Assembly (NCBI GenBank): GCA_025963345.1
Contig: JAOPUS010000138.1
Location: 1-6,075, forward strand
Direction of reading: 5' to 3'
DNA: 6,075 bases
From: Blastococcus sp.
GTDB lineage: Bacteria > Actinomycetota > Actinomycetes > Mycobacteriales > Geodermatophilaceae
This document shows positions 1 through 5,194 of this stretch, piece by piece (the first letter of the stretch is position 1; each line of letters starts with the position of its first letter). The notes below the pieces were generated by a model. That model ran no database searches and was not told where the DNA came from. It saw only the letters and a list, made by a program, of their open reading frames with translations. The position numbers and the translations under genes are program-made.

Positions 1-21
1 CCGGATGGGGCACTTCGATGA
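1..21 (+). CDS. 3' end of an unseen upstream gene (possible)
   Basis: Frame 1 reads Pro-Asp-Gly-Ala-Leu-Arg and then stops at TGA (19-21), which overlaps the ATG of the next gene (18-20) in the classic ATGA arrangement of translationally coupled genes. Only six codons lie inside the window, so the product is unknown. The call rests on the overlap geometry and on the lack of any promoter-like space before the next gene. Such a TGA could also arise by chance, so confidence is low. If real, the dehydrogenase gene is not the first gene of its operon. Confidence 0.3.
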   Translation, partial: PDGALR

Positions 22-962
22 CACGTACGGACCTCCCCGAGCTGACCGTCGGCTGGCTCGGCACCGGGCACATGGGCGCCGCGCTGGCCGCGCGCATCGG
101 CCGGGCGGGCCTGGACCTGACGGTCTGGAACCGCACGCGCAGCAAGGCCGAGCCGCTCGTCGATGCCGGCGCCAAGGTGGCCGACGAGCCGGTCGAGCTG
201 GCTGACCGCGACGTGGTCTTCACGATGGTGACGTCGTCGGCGGACCTCGAGCAGGTCGTCGAGCGGCTGCTCAGCGACCCCGAGCGTGCGCCGCGGATCC
301 TGGTCGACTGTTCGACGGTCTCCACCGAGGCGTCGGCGCGGGTCCGGGCACGTGCCGCCGAGCGCGGCATCGCCTTCCTGGCCTCACCGGTCAGCGGCAA
401 CGGCAAGGTCGTGTCCGCCGGCAAGCTCAGCCTGGTCAGCTCCGGTCCCCGCGAGGCCTACGACCAGGTCGAACCCATCCTGAACCTGCTCGGCCGGCAC
501 GTGACCTACGTCGGTGACGGCGAGAAGGCCCGCCTCGTGAAGATCTGCCACAACATCATGCTCGGCGTGGTCGCCCAGAACCTGGCCGAGATAGTCGTGC
601 TGGCGGAGAAGGGCGGCGTGCCGCGGGCCGCGATGCTCGACTTCCTCAACAACAGCGTGATGGGCTCGATGTTCACGCAGTACAAGTCGCCGGCCTACGT
701 GAACCTGGACTTCACGCCGACCTTCACCCCCGTCCTGCTGCGCAAGGACCTCGACCTGGGCCTGCGGGCGGGCGACGAGCTCGGCGTCCCGATGCCGGTC
801 ACGTCCGCGGCCCGGGAGACGGTCCAGGCCGCGATCGCCCAGGGCCGGGTCACCGAGGACTTCGCCGTCCTGCTGGAGCTGCAGGCCCGGAACTCCGGTC
901 TGGAGCTGGTGTCCGAGGACGTCGACGTCGACGACGGACTCGCCCCGCTCGAGGAGGTCTGA
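18..962 (+). CDS. NAD(P)-dependent beta-hydroxyacid dehydrogenase, 3-hydroxyisobutyrate dehydrogenase family
   Basis: A 314-residue soluble oxidoreductase of the 6-phosphogluconate/3-hydroxyisobutyrate dehydrogenase superfamily. Family members interconvert a beta- or gamma-hydroxyacid and its semialdehyde. The N-terminal Rossmann fold (about 9-170) carries the dinucleotide motif G15-T-G17-H-M-G20. It is followed by N38-R39-T40, where an Arg after the second strand commonly favours NADP(H) over NAD(H). The substrate loop D97-C-S-T100 and the block S123-P-V-S-G127 match the family, as do the catalytic Lys of K175-ICH-N179 and K243-D244 in the helical C-terminal domain. The usual second glycine and 'GA' of the SGG..GA..G block are replaced (N128, V131, V132), which suggests a separate substrate subfamily. 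The ATG at 18 is preceded by GGGG at 7-10. The stop lies 4 bases before the M24 gene, so the two are co-transcribed. Family assignment is firm; substrate is unknown (3-hydroxyisobutyrate, 3-hydroxypropionate, 4-hydroxybutyrate and tartronate semialdehyde are all conceivable). Confidence 0.9.
   Translation: MTRTDLPELTVGWLGTGHMGAALAARIGRAGLDLTVWNRTRSKAEPLVDAGAKVADEPVELADRDVVFTMVTSSADLEQVVERLLSDPERAPRILVDCSTVSTEASARVRARAAERGIAFLASPVSGNGKVVSAGKLSLVSSGPREAYDQVEPILNLLGRHVTYVGDGEKARLVKICHNIMLGVVAQNLAEIVVLAEKGGVPRAAMLDFLNNSVMGSMFTQYKSPAYVNLDFTPTFTPVLLRKDLDLGLRAGDELGVPMPVTSAARETVQAAIAQGRVTEDFAVLLELQARNSGLELVSEDVDVDDGLAPLEEV
951..957 (+). promoter_or_regulatory. Ribosome binding site of the M24 gene
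   Basis: GAGGAGG lies inside the last codons of the dehydrogenase gene, 9 bases before the ATG at 967. It favours that start over the in-frame ATG at 997, which has no comparable purine run before it. The location inside the upstream gene implies co-translation of the pair. Confidence 0.7.
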
Positions 963-966
963 GCAC

Positions 967-2205
967 ATGGTCGCGCCGCTGGCCGCCCCCGGACACATGG
1001 GCGTCGACTATGAGCAACGGGTCGACTTCGCCCGACTGCGCGACTACCGACTCGGCCGGGCCAAGGAGTCCCTGCAGGCGAGCGAGTGCGGCGCCTTCCT
1101 GCTGTTCGACTTCTACAACATCCGGTACACGACACAGACGTGGATCGGGGGCGCGCTCGGCGACAAGATGATCCGGTACGCCCTGCTGGCTCGCGGCAAG
1201 GACCCCGTGCTGTGGGACTTCGGGTCGGCGGTCAAGCACCACAAGCAGTACTCCCAGTGGGTTCCGACCGAGAACTACCGTGCCGGTTTCCTCGGCTTCC
1301 GCGGGGCCGTCGCACCGACGGTCGGTCTGATGGCCGACGCGGTCGCGGAGATCAAGTCGCTGCTCGTCGAGGCCGGTGTGGCCGACATGCCCGTGGGTGT
1401 CGACATCGTCGAACCGGCCTTCCTCTTCGAGATGCAGCGGCAGGGCCTGACCGTCGTCGACTGCCAGCAGCTCATGCTCGACGCGCGGGTGATCAAGTCG
1501 CCCGACGAGATCATCCTGCTCAACCAGGCGGCGGCCATGGTGGACGGGGTCTACCAGGACATCGTCGAGATGCTGAAACCCGGCATCCGCGAGAACGAGA
1601 TCGTGGCGCACGCCAACAAGCGTCTCTACGAGATGGGATCCGACCAGGTCGAGGCGGTCAACGCCATCTCGGGGGAGCGGTGCAACCCGCACCCGCACAA
1701 CTTCACCGACCGTCTCATCCGCCCCGGCGACCAGGCATTCTTCGACATCATCCACTCGTTCAACGGCTATCGGACCTGCTATTACCGCACTTTCGCGGTG
1801 GGCAGCTCCACCCCGGCCCAACGCGACGCCTACACCAAGGCTCGCGAGTGGATGGACCGCGGGCTGGCCGGAATCAAGGCCGGTGTCGGCACCGACGAGG
1901 TCGCGGCGCTGCTGCCGAAGGCCGAGGAGTTCGGCTTCGGCAGCGAGATGGAGGCCTTCGGGCTGCAGTTCGCCCACGGCCTGGGGCTCGGCCTGCACGA
2001 GCGGCCGATCATCTCGCGGCTCAACAGCATGAAGGAGCCCGTGGAGCTGCAGGTCGGCATGGTGTTCGCCCTGGAGACTTACTGCCCGGCCAGCGACGGG
2101 TTCTCGGCGGCGCGGATCGAGGAGGAGGTCGTCGTCACCGCTGACGGCCCGCGCATCCTCACGCTCTTCCCGGCCCAAGACCTCTTCGTCACCAACCCCT
2201 ACTGA
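967..2205 (+). CDS. M24-family hydrolase (creatinase / Xaa-Pro peptidase-like) with an altered metal site
   Basis: A 412-residue cytoplasmic protein with the two-domain creatinase/prolidase layout: an N-terminal domain (about 20-170, including N51-IRY and VLWDF 81-85) and a C-terminal pita-bread domain (about 180-405). The M24 landmarks are in order: His pair H242/H244 at the substrate-side histidine position, D260, the R274-T275-F276 block, H337 and H344 in AHG...HERP, E370, and E385 in RIEEE. Aminopeptidase P-type enzymes bind two metals with D-D-H-E-E. Here the second Asp, 11 residues after D260, is C271, so the site reads D-C-H-E-E. Creatinase, which is metal-free, has lost both Asp, so this protein is intermediate. 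The family includes dipeptidases, creatinase, ectoine hydrolase and the DMSP lyase DddP, so peptidase activity should not be assumed. AGGAGG at 952-957 supports the ATG at 967; the ATG at 997 is a weaker alternative. It sits in an operon with two dehydrogenases, which suggests a small-molecule substrate. Confidence 0.87.
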   Translation: MVAPLAAPGHMGVDYEQRVDFARLRDYRLGRAKESLQASECGAFLLFDFYNIRYTTQTWIGGALGDKMIRYALLARGKDPVLWDFGSAVKHHKQYSQWVPTENYRAGFLGFRGAVAPTVGLMADAVAEIKSLLVEAGVADMPVGVDIVEPAFLFEMQRQGLTVVDCQQLMLDARVIKSPDEIILLNQAAAMVDGVYQDIVEMLKPGIRENEIVAHANKRLYEMGSDQVEAVNAISGERCNPHPHNFTDRLIRPGDQAFFDIIHSFNGYRTCYYRTFAVGSSTPAQRDAYTKAREWMDRGLAGIKAGVGTDEVAALLPKAEEFGFGSEMEAFGLQFAHGLGLGLHERPIISRLNSMKEPVELQVGMVFALETYCPASDGFSAARIEEEVVVTADGPRILTLFPAQDLFVTNPY

Positions 2206-2225
2206 GTTCCGAGAAGGACCCGGCG

Positions 2226-3689
2226 ATGACCTCACTCGACAGCCGCCCCTGGGTGGCCAAGATCCCGACCGACCTCTACATCGGTGGCGACTGGCGGACC
2301 GCGAGCCGGCCCGACGCGATCCCGGTGCAGGACCCGGCGACCGAGGAGGTGCTGGCGCAGGTTGCCGACGCCTCGCCGGAAGACGGTCTTGCGGCCGTCG
2401 ACGCGGCGTCCGCGGCGCTGCCCGGCTGGGCGGCGACGTCCCCCCGGAAGCGCAGCGAGGTGCTCTACCGCGCCTTCGAGCTGATGACCGAGCGGCGTGA
2501 GCAGCTGGCCGAGCTGATCGTTCTGGAGAACGGGAAGGCGCTCACCGATGCCCGCGGCGAGGTCGCGTACGCGGCCGAGTTCTTCCGCTGGTACGCCGAG
2601 GAGGCGGTGCGGGCCGCCGGAACGGTGCAGACCGCACCGGCCGGCACCAACAAGATCATGGTGCTGCGCCAGCCGATCGGGGTCGCCGTCCTGGTCACGC
2701 CGTGGAATTTCCCGGCGGCGATGGCGACCCGCAAGATCGGTCCCGCACTCGCCGCCGGCTGCACCGTCGTCCTCAAGCCCGCGACGGAGACGCCGCTGAC
2801 GGCGCTGGCCATCGTGGCCCTGCTCGAGGAGGCGGGAGTGCCGCCGGGCGTCGTCAACTGCCTGACCACCCGCAGCGCCGGGGCGGTCGTGGCGGCGATG
2901 GTCGACGACCCCCGCGTGCGCAAGCTGTCGTTCACCGGCTCGACCGAGGTCGGCCGCCGGCTGCTCGCCACCGCTGCGGAGACCGTCGTCAGCTGCAGCA
3001 TGGAGCTGGGCGGGAACGCGCCCTTCCTGGTCCTCGCCGACGCAGACCTCGACGCGGCGGTCGCCGGGGCGATGGTGGCCAAGATGCGCAACGGCGGGTC
3101 GGCGTGCACCGCGGCGAACCGCTTCTACGTCCACGCCGCGGTCGAGAAGGAGTTCTCCGCCCGGCTGGCCGAGGCCATGGGCGCGCTGGTCGTGGGCTCC
3201 GGTCTCGACGCGGGCGTGCAGGTCGGGCCGCTGGTCAACGAGTCCTCCCGCGACAAGGTCGAGGAACTGGTCTCCGGCGCCGTGGACGGCGGGGCGGGCG
3301 TGCTCACCGGCGGCAAGGCCCCCGCCGGGCGCGGCTGGTTCTACCCGCCGACGGTGCTGCACGAGGTGGCTCCGGACGCCGCGATCCTCCGCGAGGAGAT
3401 CTTCGGCCCGGTCGCACCGATCGTGTCGTTCGACTCGGTGGACGAGGCGATCGCCATGGCCAACGACACCGAGTTCGGGCTGGTCTCCTACGTCTACGCC
3501 GGCGACCTGGCCGAGGGGCTGCGCGTCTCCGAGCGGCTGGACTCCGGCATGGTGGGGCTCAACCGCGGCGTCGTCTCCGACCCGGCGGCACCGTTCGGCG
3601 GCACCAAGCAGAGCGGCGTAGGACGCGAGGGTGGCCACGAGGGCATGCTCGAGTACCTGGAGAGCAAGTACATCGCCGTCGACTGGTGA
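2226..3689 (+). CDS. NAD(P)-dependent aldehyde dehydrogenase, succinate-semialdehyde dehydrogenase type
   Basis: A 487-residue aldehyde dehydrogenase that oxidises an aldehyde to a carboxylic acid through a cysteine thiohemiacetal. It resembles GabD-type succinate-semialdehyde dehydrogenases over its whole length and has the usual length. Visible catalytic features are P159-W-N161-FP (oxyanion Asn), K184 in LKPA (cofactor), F236-TGSTEVG, general base E260 in MELGGN, nucleophile C294 in SACTAANR, E391 in EIFGPV, and the C-terminal block PFGGTKQSG (456-464) with LEYLESKY. The nucleophile loop reads S-A-C-T-A, whereas E. coli GabD has T-C-V-C. The second cysteine, which in human SSADH forms a redox-switch disulfide, is therefore missing. 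The ATG at 2226 is preceded by AAGGA at a 7-8 base distance. The gene follows the M24 stop by 20 bases and is the last of the rightward operon. Likely substrates are succinate semialdehyde or a related short semialdehyde such as malonate, methylmalonate or glutarate semialdehyde; specificity is inferred. Confidence 0.9.
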   Translation: MTSLDSRPWVAKIPTDLYIGGDWRTASRPDAIPVQDPATEEVLAQVADASPEDGLAAVDAASAALPGWAATSPRKRSEVLYRAFELMTERREQLAELIVLENGKALTDARGEVAYAAEFFRWYAEEAVRAAGTVQTAPAGTNKIMVLRQPIGVAVLVTPWNFPAAMATRKIGPALAAGCTVVLKPATETPLTALAIVALLEEAGVPPGVVNCLTTRSAGAVVAAMVDDPRVRKLSFTGSTEVGRRLLATAAETVVSCSMELGGNAPFLVLADADLDAAVAGAMVAKMRNGGSACTAANRFYVHAAVEKEFSARLAEAMGALVVGSGLDAGVQVGPLVNESSRDKVEELVSGAVDGGAGVLTGGKAPAGRGWFYPPTVLHEVAPDAAILREEIFGPVAPIVSFDSVDEAIAMANDTEFGLVSYVYAGDLAEGLRVSERLDSGMVGLNRGVVSDPAAPFGGTKQSGVGREGGHEGMLEYLESKYIAVDW

Positions 3690-3804
3690 AGCTGAAGGAC
3701 CCCGTCCTCCCCACCCTTCGCACGCTCAGGGCGGGGCCCGGGACGGGGCCGGCGGGACCCTGAAGGGTGCCGTTCCATCACCTGTAGGGGGCCGTTCCAG
3801 TACG
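3690..3804. repeat. Intergenic spacer with palindromic and tandem repeats between convergent genes
   Basis: This 115-base spacer separates the ends of the aldehyde dehydrogenase and regulator genes and holds no gene. An 8-bp perfect inverted pair, CCCCGTCC (3700-3707) and GGACGGGG (3741-3748), encloses 33 bases. A second interlocking pair is ACCCTTC (3713-3719) and GAAGGGT (3762-3768). A direct repeat of GGGNGCCGTTCCA occurs at 3765-3777 and 3787-3799, 22 bases apart. Such structure could act as a bidirectional terminator for both operons, although no T-run follows it. It could also be one copy of a dispersed actinobacterial intergenic repeat; the wording seems familiar to me from Geodermatophilaceae spacers, which is a recollection only. 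Confidence 0.5.
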
Positions 3805-4482
3805 TCACCCCGGCGGGGCGGTGAACACCTCGGGATGCTGGGCGAGCTCGATCCGGGTCCGGCGGATGTGCCCGGACAGGTAGCGCTCGCCGTCCACCGG
3901 GTCCTTGCGACGGATGGCATCGAGCAGCAGCCGGTGCTCGCTGTTGACCACCCAGCGACGGTCGGGCCCGCTCAGCAGCATGAACGCGCGGCGGTGGTGC
4001 TGCGTGGAGTTCCACAGCCGGCTGATCGTCGAGACCAGGTGCTCCGAGGGGCAGCCGGTGTAGGACGTCAGGTGGAACTCGCGGTCGAGGAGCAGGAACT
4101 CGGGAAGCCCGTCGTCGGACTCGATGCGGGCCTGTACGTGCTCCATGTGCTCGATCTGGCCCGCGGTCAGGTGCGGCAGGCTCTCGGTGAGGGCCAGGGG
4201 CTCCAGGCGCTCGCGCATCTGGTAGACGACGTCCACCTCGTGCTGGTCGAGCAGCGGCACCCGCGAGCCCTTGTTGGCCTCGTGCTCGGTGAGCCCCTCG
4301 GCCTCCAGCATCCGCAGCGCCTCGCGAACGGGTAGCCGGCTGGCGCCCAGCCGCGCCGCGACCTCCTCCTGGCGGATCCACTGCCCGGGGGCGATCTCGC
4401 CCGACAGGATCGCCTCGCGCAGCGAGGCGGCGATCCGCTCGCTCGCCGCGCCGACGCCCGCGGAGTCCTGGATGTCGGTCAT
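3805..4482 (-). CDS. GntR-family transcriptional regulator, FCD subfamily
   Basis: A 225-residue one-component regulator. Residues about 12-75 form the winged helix-turn-helix: REAILSGEIAPGQ, then a recognition region with A47-SRLPVREAL, then the wing ending at GSRV (72-75). Residues about 85-212 form the all-helical FCD ligand domain. The metal-binding residues of this domain are all present as D133, H137, H183 and H205, so a metal-assisted carboxylate effector is likely. The ATG at 4482 has GGAG about six bases upstream. It is the second gene of a leftward pair behind the VOC gene (73-base gap) and converges on the dehydrogenase/M24 operon. FCD regulators usually repress adjacent catabolic genes and are released by a pathway intermediate. 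The two ATTGGATCCAGT near-palindromes between the VOC and E1 genes are its most plausible binding sites, though this is inference. Confidence 0.9.
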   Translation of the reverse strand: MTDIQDSAGVGAASERIAASLREAILSGEIAPGQWIRQEEVAARLGASRLPVREALRMLEAEGLTEHEANKGSRVPLLDQHEVDVVYQMRERLEPLALTESLPHLTAGQIEHMEHVQARIESDDGLPEFLLLDREFHLTSYTGCPSEHLVSTISRLWNSTQHHRRAFMLLSGPDRRWVVNSEHRLLLDAIRRKDPVDGERYLSGHIRRTRIELAQHPEVFTAPPG

Positions 4483-4531
4483 GGGCGCTCCACGCCGGCG
4501 CTCGTCGGCCCCTGTCCGGCGGTGCTGGGCT

Positions 4532-4560
4532 CTTGGCGTGACCTCGCCAACTCGGTCACG
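4532..4560. repeat. Overlapping inverted repeats at the VOC stop codon
   Basis: CGTGACC (4537-4543) pairs with GGTCACG (4554-4560) around a 10-base loop. Inside and to the left, TTGGCG (4533-4538) pairs with CGCCAA (4545-4550) around 6 bases. The two hairpins share bases and exclude each other. The outer arm at 4554-4560 contains the VOC stop codon (4556-4558). The structure lies between the VOC and regulator genes on the minus strand. It may act as a partial terminator or attenuator, or as a protein site. There is no T-run, and short palindromes are common at this GC content. Confidence 0.35.
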
Positions 4561-5056
4561 AAAATGCCTCTGGGTTGCGGAAGAAGGCCTTGCCGTCCGG
4601 ATAGCTGACCAGCTCGAACTGCATCCCCCAGGGGGCGAGGAAGTAGACCCAGCGCTGACCCTCGTGAGCGCCGCCGCTCGCGGTCGGCTCGCCGAGCACG
4701 CGCACGCCCCGCTCGTGCAGGTAGGCCACCGCGGCGTCCAGGTCGTCGACGTAGAGGGCGACGTGGTGGCCGCCGACGTCGCTGTTGCGGGGCGGGACCG
4801 GGTTCTGGTCCGGCGCCTCGTAGGAGAAGACCTCGAAGATCGCCTGCCCGCCGCAGCGGAAGAAGGAGTTGCGCCGCATCACCGCGCGCGGGTGGACGCC
4901 GAGGTGCTCGGCCATCCAGTCGTCGTCGTGGACGAAGGGCCCCAGGGAGTAGAGGTACTCGCAGCCCAGTACGTCGACGAGGAAGGTCCGCGCCTCATCG
5001 AGGTCGCGCACGGTGAAGCCGATGTGGTCGACGCCGGTCATTCCGGGCAGTGCCAC
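4556..5056 (-). CDS. VOC-superfamily (glyoxalase-fold) metalloenzyme
   Basis: A 166-residue single-polypeptide VOC protein with two beta-alpha-beta-beta-beta modules (about 7-79 and 93-155). The four metal positions can be read as H11 (VDHIGFTV), E75 (IFEVFSY), H98 (GGHHVALYV) and E148 (MQFELVSYP). This His-Glu-His-Glu set is like that of glyoxalase I, and close to methylmalonyl-CoA epimerase. The family also includes extradiol dioxygenases and lyases, so the reaction is not decided. The GTG start at 5056 is chosen because AGGAGG lies 4 bases upstream. The open frame extends to an ATG at 5099-5101, but that would run through the ribosome site and the operator-like palindrome, and an ATG at 5039-5041 has its ribosome site too far away. 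The gene is divergent from the E1 gene across 138 bases and is followed by the regulator gene, so it is probably under the regulator's control. Family assignment is sure; substrate is unknown. Confidence 0.88.
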   Translation of the reverse strand: MALPGMTGVDHIGFTVRDLDEARTFLVDVLGCEYLYSLGPFVHDDDWMAEHLGVHPRAVMRRNSFFRCGGQAIFEVFSYEAPDQNPVPPRNSDVGGHHVALYVDDLDAAVAYLHERGVRVLGEPTASGGAHEGQRWVYFLAPWGMQFELVSYPDGKAFFRNPEAFS

Positions 5057-5060
5057 GCGT

Positions 5061-5066
5061 CCTCCT
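5061..5066 (-). promoter_or_regulatory. Ribosome binding site of the VOC gene, fixing a GTG start
   Basis: On the minus strand AGGAGG is followed by ACGC and then GTG at 5056. This is a full-strength Shine-Dalgarno site at slightly short spacing. It decides the start against the upstream ATG at 5101 and the downstream ATG at 5041. Confidence 0.75.
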
Positions 5067-5076
5067 GGTGCCGCCG

Positions 5077-5088
5077 ATTGGATCCAGT
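5077..5088. promoter_or_regulatory. Operator-like near-palindrome, copy 1 (VOC side)
   Basis: ATTGGATCCAGT, with perfect core TGGATCCA and one imperfect pair out of six, lies 21 bases upstream of the VOC start codon. The extended sequence GATTGGATCCAGT is identical to copy 2 at 5138-5150, and both are followed after two bases by GTG. Length and symmetry suit a dimeric GntR/FCD regulator. The position close to the VOC translation start would block transcription or its initiation. Confidence 0.6.
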
Positions 5089-5138
5089 AAGTGAACACCA
5101 CGGGGGGCCGAGGGCGCCACAGCCACTACTTCCTTGTG

Positions 5139-5150
5139 ATTGGATCCAGT
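5139..5150. promoter_or_regulatory. Operator-like near-palindrome, copy 2 (E1 side)
   Basis: This is the second exact copy of ATTGGATCCAGT, in the same orientation as copy 1 and 62 bp from it (start to start), which puts both on about the same face of the helix. It lies 45 bases before the E1 start codon. A weak promoter reading uses TTGGAT (5140-5145) as -35 and TGTGAT (5162-5167) as -10 with a 16-base spacer; in that case the site overlaps the -35 element, as expected for repression. The promoter part is tentative. Confidence 0.6.
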
Positions 5151-5194
5151 TCGTGGGATCGTGTGATCGCCACCACCCCGTGAAAGGGACCTCG

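Noticed and set aside
967..2205. Naming the M24 protein ectoine hydrolase, creatinase or DMSP lyase DddP
   Set aside because: The fold is shared, but partner genes of those pathways are absent in view. Creatinase lacks D260 as well, and DddP as I recall it keeps its aspartate ligands, unlike C271 here. No specific name is supported.
850..2235. 461-codon open frame on the minus strand opposite the M24 gene
   Set aside because: Its translation is Arg/Val/Asp/His-rich low-complexity sequence with no family motifs. It is the antisense shadow of a gene with clear M24 motifs in a GC-rich genome.
2232..3638. 468-codon open frame on the minus strand opposite the aldehyde dehydrogenase gene
   Set aside because: Same reason: no recognisable domain, biased composition, and it lies fully across a gene with all catalytic motifs intact.
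5099..5101. ATG at 5101 as the start of the VOC protein (181 residues)
   Set aside because: The added 15 residues precede the VOC fold and would be encoded across the operator copy and the AGGAGG ribosome site; the GTG at 5056 fits better.
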